A stretch of DNA of 64,000 nucleotides from Chryseobacterium gleum (lineage in GTDB: Bacteria > Bacteroidota > Bacteroidia > Flavobacteriales_D > Crocinitomicaceae), in contig CAMCWF010000001.1 of assembly GCA_945882095.1 (NCBI GenBank), positions 1-64,000 on the forward strand, read 5' to 3'. Below the pieces are notes generated by a model that worked only from the letters and a program-made list of their open reading frames with translations, ran no database searches and had not been told where the DNA came from. Position 1 is the first letter of the stretch; every line of letters starts with the position of its first letter. Shown piece after piece: positions 53,957 through 62,800 of this stretch. A program made the position numbers and the translations under genes.

Positions 53957-54562
53957 TCAAATGGTATCCCTTGTTTTTTCCATCATGTTTGCTAAGAAAT
54001 CTCTTGCGCGAAACAATTGAGCTTTTACGGTTCCGAGTGGCAGATTCAATTCTACGGCAATTTCTTCGTAACTCAATTCCTCAAAATATCTTTTTTCGAC
54101 CAGTTCGCGGTACCTCGGCTTTAGTTTGCTTACCAATAAGCGCATGTGTAATACCTTTTGATCGTAGATCAAGGACTCTTCCGGGTTATTTACGTTTGCT
54201 TTCGCATCAATGCGCATGGTTCCCCCATTGGAGGTTTGAATGCCGCTGTCCATAGATAAAACATGAACTCTTTTCTTTCGGATGAAATCGATGCAATTGT
54301 TTGAAGCAATTTTAAACAACCAGGTGCTGAAGGCAAAGCTAGGGGAATATTGATCGATTCTGTTAAACGCTTTTCCAAAGGCCTCCAAGGTTAAATCCTC
54401 CGCATCATCTGAGTTTTTTACCATTTTCAGCATCATATAATAGATCGATTCTCGGTAACGATCCATCAGCTCCGCATAAGCAGATTGCTCTCCTTTTTTT
54501 GCGGCTTCAACAAGAATATAATCCTTTTGTGCTTTTTCAGATAAGTGTTCTGTCGTTACCAT
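53957..54562 (-). CDS. ECF-type RNA polymerase sigma factor
   Basis: A 201-residue ECF sigma factor. Region 2 (RYRESIYYMMLKMVKNSDDAEDLTLEAFGKAFN, FSTWLFKIASNNCIDFIRKKR) and region 4 (YFEELSYEEIAVELNLPLGTVKAQLFRARDFL) are complete. No anti-sigma gene is adjacent. It overlaps the glycosyltransferase gene by 7 bp upstream and is 1 bp from rsmG. Confidence 0.92.
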   Translation of the reverse strand: MVTTEHLSEKAQKDYILVEAAKKGEQSAYAELMDRYRESIYYMMLKMVKNSDDAEDLTLEAFGKAFNRIDQYSPSFAFSTWLFKIASNNCIDFIRKKRVHVLSMDSGIQTSNGGTMRIDAKANVNNPEESLIYDQKVLHMRLLVSKLKPRYRELVEKRYFEELSYEEIAVELNLPLGTVKAQLFRARDFLANMMEKTRDTI

Positions 54563-55686
54563 TTATTTTTCGGTTTTCTTAATTGCGTTACATAAACCAG
54601 TGGAATCGAAATCGCGTACATTAAATCCCAATAAGGAAAAAACAAAGCGAGTCCTTTTTCATCCAATTTTACCATTGCCTTTCCTTGGATGCACCATTTT
54701 AGCAAAAGGATAAATACCATGGCTTGGCATGAAAAAATCCAATTTTCATCCAACAACGACAAAATAACAAAGGAAACGTGGAGTAAAAACAAGCTCATCG
54801 GATATATTCCTAACAACGCTTTTTTGAAAACCTTGTAATTACCCGCTGTTGAATAATGTCTTGCCTTTTGATGCAACCAATCTTTTAATGATTTTTCCGC
54901 ACCAGAGGGACAAAAGGAATTGGGGTGTATCTGGATTTTCGCTTGGGTTTTGTGAGCTGCATCCTGGACAAACAAGTCATCATCGCCTGAAGAGATGTGG
55001 CTGTGGGCGTTAAATCCATTCACCGAATCGTACACCTTTCTTGTATACGCGATGTTGCGTCCCACGCCCATATATGGAATGTTAGCCAGCGCAAAGGAAA
55101 AATAATTCATTCCAATCCATGCGGCATCGAAGCGAAAACACCTGTTTAGAAATCCTTTTTCCTTGAAAAGAGGACCATAGCCCAACACCAATTCTTGGGA
55201 ATCAGAAAAGGAGGAGGCCATGGAACGCAACCAATCTATAGAGGCGGGCCTACAATCGGCATCGGTAAAAAGAAAATGGTCATATTGTGCTTGTTCAATC
55301 CCCACAGACAGAGGGTGTTTTTTTCCATGCAGCTGGGCGCTGTAGTCATTCAACTCAATCAAACGAAGGTTGGAGTGAGAGGATTGAAATTTTTCAACGA
55401 TTTGTTTACTCTCATCTTGAGAATGGTTGTTGACAATGATGATTTCGAATGTGGGATAGGATTGCTTTAGCAAAATCGGAAGAAGAACGGACAGGTTTTC
55501 TTGTTCGTTCCGTGCCGCAACGATGATGCTTACTGAGGGCGTGAAAGGTGAAGCATTTGCTGTGGATTTATAAAAGGCAAGCCTTCCAAAAAGCAGTGTC
55601 ACGAACAAGAATTGAATGAAAAAAGAAGTGACAAAAAGGATTTGAGACCCGGTTACCAACCAATTTGGTGCATCTAAAATCCACAT
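54556..55686 (-). CDS. membrane-bound family 2 glycosyltransferase
   Basis: A 376-residue glycosyltransferase. After an N-terminal membrane segment (about residues 12-38), the GT-A domain shows VSIIVAARNEQENLSVLLPILL, IIIVNNHSQDES and FTDADCRPAS (the DxD-like site), and the C-terminal third has two or three more membrane segments. It probably adds sugar to a lipid or glycan at the cytoplasmic face; the donor and acceptor are unknown. It leads the unit with the sigma factor and rsmG. Confidence 0.85.
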   Translation of the reverse strand: MWILDAPNWLVTGSQILFVTSFFIQFLFVTLLFGRLAFYKSTANASPFTPSVSIIVAARNEQENLSVLLPILLKQSYPTFEIIIVNNHSQDESKQIVEKFQSSHSNLRLIELNDYSAQLHGKKHPLSVGIEQAQYDHFLFTDADCRPASIDWLRSMASSFSDSQELVLGYGPLFKEKGFLNRCFRFDAAWIGMNYFSFALANIPYMGVGRNIAYTRKVYDSVNGFNAHSHISSGDDDLFVQDAAHKTQAKIQIHPNSFCPSGAEKSLKDWLHQKARHYSTAGNYKVFKKALLGIYPMSLFLLHVSFVILSLLDENWIFSCQAMVFILLLKWCIQGKAMVKLDEKGLALFFPYWDLMYAISIPLVYVTQLRKPKNKW

Positions 55687-55731
55687 GAGGTCTAGTTTTA
55701 TACAAAGATGGGGGTGGTTTACAAATAGCAG

Positions 55732-55739
55732 TATCTTTA
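55732..55739 (+). promoter_or_regulatory. -7-like element of tgt-lptG
   Basis: TATCTTTA differs in one base from TAnnTTTG and lies 24 nt before the tgt start codon. Confidence 0.3.
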
Positions 55740-55763
55740 CGCCGGGTATTTATTAACATTGTT

Positions 55764-56894
55764 ATGCACTTTGAAAAAATTCTAACGGACACACAAAGCA
55801 AGGCGCGACTGGGGAGGTTGCATACAGACCATGGAATGATTGAAACGCCCATTTTTATGCCTGTAGGTACGGCAGGAAGTGTTAAAGCGGTTCATCAACA
55901 AGAATTAAGGGAAGACATTAATGCACAAATCATTCTTGGGAACACGTATCATTTATATTTGAGACCTGGCATTGAGGTTTTGGAAAAAGCGGGTGGACTT
56001 CACCAGTTTATGAATTGGGAGCGCCCCATCCTTACAGACAGCGGAGGGTATCAGGTGTATTCCCTAGCGGGTACACGCAAAATCATGGAGGACGGGGTAC
56101 GTTTTCAATCCCATTTGGATGGCAGTTACCATTTGTTCACGCCAGAATTTGCCATCGACATTCAACGAAGCATTGGTGCAGATATCATTATGGCCTTTGA
56201 TGAGTGTACGCCTTACCCCTGCGATTACACGTATGCAAAAGAATCCTTGAAACTGACCCACAATTGGTTAAAGCGATGCTTTACCCGCATGGATGAAACC
56301 GAGCCAAAATATGGGTATAACCAGACTTTGTTTCCAATTGTTCAAGGCAGTGTTTATAAAGATTTGAGGACTGAATCCGCAGAATTTATGTCTGATTTTG
56401 GAGACGTTGGCATTGCCATAGGAGGATTGTCCGTCGGTGAACCCGAAGATGAGCTCTATGCCATGACCGACATTGTCACCGACATCTTACCAAAAGAAAA
56501 GGCCCGCTATCTTATGGGGGTGGGTACACCTTGGAATCTCCTCGAATGCATTGCTTTGGGAATCGATATGTTCGATTGCGTAATGCCAAGTCGAAATGCG
56601 CGACACGGGATGCTCTATACCTGGGAAGGAACCATCAACATCAAAAATGAAAAATGGGTAATGGATTTTAGTCCGCTTCAAGAAAACAGCACGGTTTGGG
56701 TGGACCGCGTATATTCAAAAGCCTATTTAAGACATTTGATCAAATGCCAAGAAATTTTAGGATTTCAAATCGCAACCATTCACAATTTGTCCTTTTACCT
56801 CGAACTGATGGCGGCCGCAAGGAAGCACATTGCCGATGGTGATTTTGTGGAATGGAAAAATACCGTGGTTAAAAAGCTTTCTCAAAGATTGTAA
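55764..56894 (+). CDS. tgt: queuine tRNA-ribosyltransferase, zinc cysteines replaced
   Basis: A 376-residue Tgt that swaps guanine 34 of QUN-decoding tRNAs for the queuosine precursor. The substrate-binding region ILTDSGGYQVYSLAG, the nucleophile Asp in FDCVMPSRNARHG and VQGSVYKDLR are conserved. The usual zinc site C-x-C-x-x-C is absent: at the matching place the protein reads NSTVWVDRVYSKAYLRHL, with no cysteine, while the later His (ATIHNL) remains. I recall similar sequences in Bacteroidota relatives, so this is probably a lineage feature, not damage. It shares one base with the lptG start (TAATG). Confidence 0.92.
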   Translation: MHFEKILTDTQSKARLGRLHTDHGMIETPIFMPVGTAGSVKAVHQQELREDINAQIILGNTYHLYLRPGIEVLEKAGGLHQFMNWERPILTDSGGYQVYSLAGTRKIMEDGVRFQSHLDGSYHLFTPEFAIDIQRSIGADIIMAFDECTPYPCDYTYAKESLKLTHNWLKRCFTRMDETEPKYGYNQTLFPIVQGSVYKDLRTESAEFMSDFGDVGIAIGGLSVGEPEDELYAMTDIVTDILPKEKARYLMGVGTPWNLLECIALGIDMFDCVMPSRNARHGMLYTWEGTINIKNEKWVMDFSPLQENSTVWVDRVYSKAYLRHLIKCQEILGFQIATIHNLSFYLELMAAARKHIADGDFVEWKNTVVKKLSQRL

Positions 56895-57970
56895 TGCTGA
56901 AGATTCTCGATAAATACATCATCCGTAAATTCCTAAGCACTTTTTTCTTCATGCTTGGAATCATCATGTTGTTTGCAATGGTGTTCGATGTTTCAGAAAA
57001 ACTCAGTGAGTTCATTTCCAACAAAGCGCCCGTTTCAGCGATAATCTTTGAATACTATGTAAGTTTTTTACTTTTCCACGGGAACATGTTTTCTTCGATG
57101 ATTGTTTTTATTTCGGTCATCTGGTTTACGGCGAAGATGGCACAAGACACGGAAATCATTCCGATGTGGTTCTCAGGAAAGCCCATTACAAGGTTTCTTC
57201 GTCCTTACATGATTGCCGCGAGTGTCCTGATGGTACTTTCGCTCTTACTGAATCATTTTATTGTACCCTCGGCCAATAAGCTGCGGTTGGGATTTGAAGA
57301 GAAATATTACCGGGATGTAATGATGGTTGAAAATTACCATGCAGATTATCCTGGGAACAAATCTGTTTATTTTTCAAATTATACGAACGAAGAAGGTAGG
57401 GTTACGAACTTTGTCTTTCAAGAATGGAGTGACACGAATCAACCGGTGTTTTTTCTAAAGGCGGATGAGGCCTACAACTTGCCGGGCACCCACAGCTGGA
57501 AATTAAAACAGGTGTATTTTAAAACCTTTGATTTCCCAAAAGGCAAATTAACTTTTCGGGCAAAAATGGACACGACCTTAGATTTTTCCATGGGCGAGAT
57601 GGCCCAGCGAGAGAATGTTGCTGAAACTATGACTTACCCCGAATTATCCCGATTGATCAGTAGAGAAAAACAAAAGGGATCTTCTCGTGTGCCGTATTAT
57701 GAAATAGAAATGCATCAACGTACATCCTATCCCTTTGCCACATATATTCTAACCATAATTGGAGTTTCGGTCGCCTCACGTAAAAAACGCGGTGGGATTG
57801 GTTTGAACATTGCCATCGGGCTTGGATTTGTATTTATTTACATTTTTGCGATGAAAGTCATGGCAGTTGCTGCCTTGAATGTTGGACTTCCGGCCCTTAT
57901 TGCAGTATGGACGCCGAATTTACTCTTTGGAATCCTTGCTTTTTTCCTATATAGAACTGCTCAGAAATGA
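56894..57970 (+). CDS. LPS export permease LptG/YjgP-YjgQ family
   Basis: A 358-residue membrane protein of the YjgP/YjgQ family, part of the LptBFG transporter that pulls lipopolysaccharide from the inner membrane. Three N-terminal and three C-terminal hydrophobic segments flank a periplasmic beta domain (about residues 130-260). LDKYIIRKFLSTFFFMLG at the start is typical. It could be LptF or LptG; sequence alone does not decide. It starts on the last base of tgt (TAATG). Confidence 0.88.
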   Translation: MLKILDKYIIRKFLSTFFFMLGIIMLFAMVFDVSEKLSEFISNKAPVSAIIFEYYVSFLLFHGNMFSSMIVFISVIWFTAKMAQDTEIIPMWFSGKPITRFLRPYMIAASVLMVLSLLLNHFIVPSANKLRLGFEEKYYRDVMMVENYHADYPGNKSVYFSNYTNEEGRVTNFVFQEWSDTNQPVFFLKADEAYNLPGTHSWKLKQVYFKTFDFPKGKLTFRAKMDTTLDFSMGEMAQRENVAETMTYPELSRLISREKQKGSSRVPYYEIEMHQRTSYPFATYILTIIGVSVASRKKRGGIGLNIAIGLGFVFIYIFAMKVMAVAALNVGLPALIAVWTPNLLFGILAFFLYRTAQK

Positions 57971-58125
57971 TTCGTTTATAAGTAGTTACGCGTAGCATCA
58001 TCCACAAAACTGCGTACAGCCACCCACGTAACATAGCGTAATTACCAAACACGCTGCTTGAATTTTCACCCACCTTTTTAAATGGTCTTCATCTTTGTCT
58101 CAGAAACCAATTAAAAAAAATAAAA

Positions 58126-60261
58126 ATGAAAACCAACATCAACGCTAAACTATTTATTACAGGTTTATTTGCTCTGGCAACCTTCAATGCCAATGCACAA
58201 TCCAACGCAAGAGTTTGGGCCCGGGTAAGTGACCAACAAAGCACTCCGCGCGTAACTTCGGAAGGGCGAATTGAATCCGACAACCCAGCCTTTACAAATG
58301 CATTAAATGAAATTGGCATTACCCATGTAACCCAAGCACTCTCAAATTCCAAAAATGAGAACTTGCGAAATGTATATCAATTCAATTGTAATTGCGACGA
58401 ATCAACCTTGGAGCGAACGCTTAAAAACTTTCCAAGTGTTATCACTGAAATCGCCCGTGCACCAGAATACAGAACCTTATATACGCCAAATGATTACAAC
58501 ACGGAATTCAGTTCAAACTACGCATTGGAGTTAATAAAAGCACCACAAGCATGGAATCTTACACATTCAAATGCAAATATTATTGTTGGAATCAGTGATG
58601 AGAACATCAATCCGAATCACGAGGAATTGGCTGGGAAAATCACGCATTATGACTTCCATAATGCTGCCCCCACAGAACACGGAACCGCGGTGTCAATTAT
58701 CGCAGCAGGAAAAACGGACAATGTTGTAGGATTGAGTTCCATTGGATTTAATTCTTCGATTGCGTTCTACCAAATGAATTTCAATCAATTGTTGGCAGCA
58801 AGTTACGCTGGAATTGATGTCTTAAATGTAAGTTGGTTCTCTGGGTGTTCATTCAGTCAATTCGAGCAAGATGTGATTGATGAAGTTTATGCGAATGGAA
58901 CTTTTATCGTAGCAGCCGCGGGAAATGGCACCACTTGTGGCGACCCAAATGCATTGGCTTATCCTGCTTCTTATGACCATGTTTTCTCCGTTACAAGCAT
59001 TGGAGAATTCGACAATCACGAGGAGTCTATTGGTGATGCACAAAGTACCCACCAACACAATTCGCGTGTAGATTTAAGCGCACCTGGATACAAAGTAAAT
59101 ATTTCCGATTCTCCTGTTAACTACACCTATGGATCTGGCTCCTCTTATGCCGCCCCTTACGTAACAGGAACCATTGCCTTAATGTTAAGTGTTAACCCTT
59201 GTTTAGATAACAACGAAATAGAACACATACTCAAGGCAAGTTCAGTCAATATTGATGCGCTTAACCCTTCTTATGCAGGTACTATTGGTACAGGAAGATT
59301 AAATGCAAATGCGGCAGTTTCCATGGCGATAGCAACACCAAGTGATATAGATGTTGTTACCATTGTAGATAATGCTTGTATAGAAGGACAAGGATCAGTT
59401 ACCATTTCTGCTTCACAAGGTCAAGAACCATATCAAGTAAATACAACCAGCGGACAATCCGAGTTTTATTTTAGCGACCTGAATTCAGGAAGCTACACAT
59501 ACCAAATTACAGATGCGCATGGATGTATTGTAACTTCTACAGCAGTCGTAAGCAACGGTACACCAACGATCCAACAAGCAACTACGAATAACGTAAGCTG
59601 CAATGGTGGGAGTAATGGTTCAGTAGTCTTAATGGTTGACGGTGGAAATCCAAGCTATACATACAACTGGAGTAATGGTTTCACAACCGAAAACAACACT
59701 GACCTTGGTGCAGGAACCTATTCAGTACAAATTACCGATGCCAATGGATGCACTACCAGCGGAACGTATGTTATCGATGAACCAGCAGCTATTGAAATAA
59801 CCCCTATCGTTAGTGCTGATTTTGGAAACAATGACGGAAGCATTGACCTTAACGTAAGCGGTGGAACACCAGGATACTCTTATGAATGGTCCAACGGACA
59901 AACAACGGAAGATTTGTTTGGATTAGCTGCCGGAACGTATAGTGTAATTACAATCGATGGAAATGGATGTGAAACAAGTACGTCCGTGGAAGTCGCAAAC
60001 GAATCTTCGGCCGACGTAACATCTCTTGGATTGATTGCCTTAAATGTATATCCGAATCCAACCAATGCTGATGCTAAAGTACAGTGGAATGGAAACGTAA
60101 CAAAAGTTATAGTTACAGAACAAAGTGGGCGGATTGTAATGGCTAAACCGACAACTAACGTTAACAGCATGCTGATTCAAAACCTAGAGGCTGGACTGTA
60201 TATCATTACCGTTAAAGGGCCAAACGGATTATCTGCAACAAAACAACTGGTGGTATTATAG
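58126..60261 (+). CDS. secreted S8-family subtilase with SprB-like repeats and T9SS tail
   Basis: A 711-residue exported protease. A signal peptide (ending NANAQ at 25) and a short propeptide-like segment (30-110) precede a subtilisin domain: Asp 158 (VGISDEN), His 185 (TEHGTAVS), Asn in AAAGNGT, and Ser 340 (SGSSYAAPYVTGT). The Asp motif lacks the usual D-[ST]-G, but the triad positions are otherwise standard. Two repeats of the SprB type (SCNGGSNGSV...YNWSNG...GTYSVQITDANGC) and a T9SS type A tail (LNVYPNPTNADAKV) follow. It would digest protein outside the cell or on the surface. A terminator lies after the stop. Confidence 0.88.
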   Translation: MKTNINAKLFITGLFALATFNANAQSNARVWARVSDQQSTPRVTSEGRIESDNPAFTNALNEIGITHVTQALSNSKNENLRNVYQFNCNCDESTLERTLKNFPSVITEIARAPEYRTLYTPNDYNTEFSSNYALELIKAPQAWNLTHSNANIIVGISDENINPNHEELAGKITHYDFHNAAPTEHGTAVSIIAAGKTDNVVGLSSIGFNSSIAFYQMNFNQLLAASYAGIDVLNVSWFSGCSFSQFEQDVIDEVYANGTFIVAAAGNGTTCGDPNALAYPASYDHVFSVTSIGEFDNHEESIGDAQSTHQHNSRVDLSAPGYKVNISDSPVNYTYGSGSSYAAPYVTGTIALMLSVNPCLDNNEIEHILKASSVNIDALNPSYAGTIGTGRLNANAAVSMAIATPSDIDVVTIVDNACIEGQGSVTISASQGQEPYQVNTTSGQSEFYFSDLNSGSYTYQITDAHGCIVTSTAVVSNGTPTIQQATTNNVSCNGGSNGSVVLMVDGGNPSYTYNWSNGFTTENNTDLGAGTYSVQITDANGCTTSGTYVIDEPAAIEITPIVSADFGNNDGSIDLNVSGGTPGYSYEWSNGQTTEDLFGLAAGTYSVITIDGNGCETSTSVEVANESSADVTSLGLIALNVYPNPTNADAKVQWNGNVTKVIVTEQSGRIVMAKPTTNVNSMLIQNLEAGLYIITVKGPNGLSATKQLVVL

Positions 60262-60280
60262 ACACGAGATTGAATAATAT

Positions 60281-60309
60281 AAAAAAAGGGGCTCTGGCCC
60301 CTTTTTTTT
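60281..60309. terminator. terminator after the subtilase gene
   Basis: GGGGC-tctg-GCCCC flanked by seven A and eight T forms a strong intrinsic terminator usable on both strands. Confidence 0.9.
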
Positions 60310-60349
60310 ATATAAATTCATTCTAACATTAACCATCTTAATCCTAATA

Positions 60350-61765
60350 ATGAAAACTATTTTACTTCCCATATTTTTGCTTTCTTATCTAAATATACTG
60401 TGTCAACAATGGATCGACCAACAGTATGCATACGACAGTACATTAAATGAACCTTATGGCACTTCGATTGATTTCAATGGAAACACCGTCAATTTAGCCC
60501 TGGACATCTATGAACCTAAATGTCCTGTGAATTCTCAAATTTCACGTTGGCCCCTGCTTATCGTAATCCATGGAGGGGCTTTTATCGAGGGATCAAAAAA
60601 CGATGCAAGCGTTCAAGACTATTGTAAAGAATTTGCCAGAAGAGGATACGTAACCGCAAGCATTTCTTATCGCTTAGGTTTTATTTCTGATGAAAATACT
60701 TGGAGCTGTAATTATCCGAGCTATAATTGTTTGTTTGCGAGTGATACGGCTGAATGGATCAGGGCAAATTATCGTGGTATTCAAGACGCAAAAGGCGCAC
60801 TTCGTTATTTGATTAATAGGAACCAACAATTCTCAATTGATACAAATAACGTATTTCTTGTTGGGGAAAGTGCTGGTTCTTTTATTGCCTTGGGTGTTGG
60901 TTTAATGAACGATATGCAAGAGCGTCCGTCATCTACTTTTGCATTACCCTCATTACCTGCACCGAATGCAAATATGTCCAACTGTACACATAATGTTGGG
61001 GAAGTTTTCACAGCGAGTATTTCTCGTCCAGATTTGGGGGATATTGATGGCGATATTGAACCATCACAAGTGCATTATACCATTAAGGGTATCGGGAATA
61101 TGTTCGGGGCAATGTTCAACAACTTATTGATAAACCATCCTGCCAATGTCGCTAAACCAGCCATTTATTCCTATCATCAACCTTGCGATATAATTGTGCC
61201 AATAGATAGCAAGGAGGTTTTCTGGGGATTAGATTGGTGTATGACCAATGGATATAATTGTTACGCAATAGCCAATACTCCAATTGTTCACGGAAGCCAA
61301 AAAATCAGTGACTGGAATAATCAAGGAAATTATGGCTACAACATTCAAAACAATTTCACTGCAAACAATTTTCCAAATCAATTTGCTTTCGTATCTGGAA
61401 GTTGTTTAGATCAGGTGAACAATCCTTGCCATGCCTATGACAATATGAATTTGAGACAACTCCAAATGGCAACTTTTTTCGCCCCAATGATAACCAGTAA
61501 TGAAATTTGTCAATCGCTATCGTTAATTGAACCAACTTATTATTTCAACCTTTATCCGAATCCCTCGCAGGATAACGTATCGCTCTATACAAACGTTACA
61601 GGTCAGATAACTATCGAAATTCTTGATCTTGCAGGAAAATCAATTCTGACAAATTACAACCCATCCGGTTCAATTTCACTTGTGAATTTGAAGCAAGGCA
61701 TGTACCTTGTTAAGGTTGAATCCGATGGAAAAACTGTAGGGCTAATTCGGTTAATAAAAAACTAG
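60350..61765 (+). CDS. secreted alpha/beta-hydrolase (carboxylesterase-like) with T9SS tail
   Basis: A 471-residue exported esterase. A signal peptide (1-18) precedes an alpha/beta-hydrolase domain with the oxyanion motif IHGGAFIEGSKND and the nucleophile elbow VGESAGSF (about residues 176-183). An insertion follows, a likely catalytic His is in IVHGSQKI, and the C-terminal tail beginning FNLYPNPSQDNVS is a T9SS type A domain. The substrate is unknown; carboxylesterases of this kind often deacetylate or de-esterify polymers. It is convergent with pdhB (4-bp overlap). Confidence 0.85.
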   Translation: MKTILLPIFLLSYLNILCQQWIDQQYAYDSTLNEPYGTSIDFNGNTVNLALDIYEPKCPVNSQISRWPLLIVIHGGAFIEGSKNDASVQDYCKEFARRGYVTASISYRLGFISDENTWSCNYPSYNCLFASDTAEWIRANYRGIQDAKGALRYLINRNQQFSIDTNNVFLVGESAGSFIALGVGLMNDMQERPSSTFALPSLPAPNANMSNCTHNVGEVFTASISRPDLGDIDGDIEPSQVHYTIKGIGNMFGAMFNNLLINHPANVAKPAIYSYHQPCDIIVPIDSKEVFWGLDWCMTNGYNCYAIANTPIVHGSQKISDWNNQGNYGYNIQNNFTANNFPNQFAFVSGSCLDQVNNPCHAYDNMNLRQLQMATFFAPMITSNEICQSLSLIEPTYYFNLYPNPSQDNVSLYTNVTGQITIEILDLAGKSILTNYNPSGSISLVNLKQGMYLVKVESDGKTVGLIRLIKN

Positions 61766-62745
61766 GATGCTATATAAAGTGTTCTTTTAACTGCTTTAAT
61801 CAGGCGATTCACATTGGGCAGGGCCTCATCAATTAAGGTTGGAGAAAAAGCAAAAGGGGTATCTGTTTGGGTCACTCGTTCTACGGGCGCATCTAAGAAA
61901 TCAAACGCATAACGTTGCAAGTGGTAGGCAATTTCTGAAGAGATGCTCGCCAAAGGCCAAGATTCTTCAACGATTACACAACGGTTGGTTTTTCTCACTG
62001 ATTCCACAACAGTTTTGTAATCTAGGGGGCGAATTGTTCTCAAATCAATGATTTCAACACTGATGTTGTCCTTTGCCAATTCTTCCGCAGCGGCTTGAGC
62101 TACTTTAATGATTTTTCCAAAAGACACAATGGTAACATCGGTCCCTTTTCTTATGACATTTGCAACCCCAATCGGAATGATAAATTCTCCTTCAGGCACT
62201 TCACCTTTTTCACCATACATTTTTTCAGATTCAAGAAAAACGACAGGATCTTCATCTCGAATGGCGGCTTTCAACAAACCTTTGGCATCCGCAGGATTTG
62301 AAGGGGTAATCACTTTCAACCCAGGAACGTGCGCATAAAATGCTTCAAAACTTTGTGAGTGGGTTGCAGCGAGCTGTCCGGCTGTTCCGTTTCCTCCTCG
62401 AAATACAATTGGGCAATGGTATTGACCGCCTGACATCTGAAGCATTTTCGCTGCCGAATTAATAATTTGATCTGCAGCAAGTATAGCGAAATTCCATGTC
62501 ATAAATTCAACAATCGGTCGCAGTCCATTCATGGAAGCACCTACGGCAATTCCTGTAAAACCAAGCTCAGCAATTGGTGTGTCGATCACCCTTTTGGCAC
62601 CAAACTCATCCAACATTCCTTGCGAAACTTTGTAGGCTCCATTGTATTCTGCCACTTCTTCACCCAATAGAAACACACTGTGGTCTCTTCTCATTTCTTC
62701 AGACATTGCCTCTCTGAGGGCTTCGCGAAATTGAAGTACTTTCAT
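61762..62745 (-). CDS. pdhB: pyruvate dehydrogenase E1 component, beta subunit
   Basis: A 327-residue E1-beta, the thiamine-diphosphate-binding partner of E1-alpha in the pyruvate dehydrogenase complex. Typical segments: LLGEEVAEYNGAYKVSQGM, DTPIAELGFTGIAVGA, MTWNFAILAADQIINSAAKM, and EIIDLRTIRPLD. It makes acetyl-CoA from pyruvate. E1-alpha is not next to it; the upstream neighbour on the strand is clpX after 55 bp. Confidence 0.94.
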   Translation of the reverse strand: MKVLQFREALREAMSEEMRRDHSVFLLGEEVAEYNGAYKVSQGMLDEFGAKRVIDTPIAELGFTGIAVGASMNGLRPIVEFMTWNFAILAADQIINSAAKMLQMSGGQYHCPIVFRGGNGTAGQLAATHSQSFEAFYAHVPGLKVITPSNPADAKGLLKAAIRDEDPVVFLESEKMYGEKGEVPEGEFIIPIGVANVIRKGTDVTIVSFGKIIKVAQAAAEELAKDNISVEIIDLRTIRPLDYKTVVESVRKTNRCVIVEESWPLASISSEIAYHLQRYAFDFLDAPVERVTQTDTPFAFSPTLIDEALPNVNRLIKAVKRTLYIAS

Positions 62746-62800
62746 TTGATAAAAATTTGAATGCGCGTAAAGTTAATAATCTATTGACAAAATTCCGCAA

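Noticed and set aside
57976-58043. Minus-strand stretch reading VTWVAVRSFVDDATRNYL before a stop, in the gap before the subtilase
   Set aside because: Only about 22 open codons and no similarity that I can see to other sequences in the window; chance is likely.
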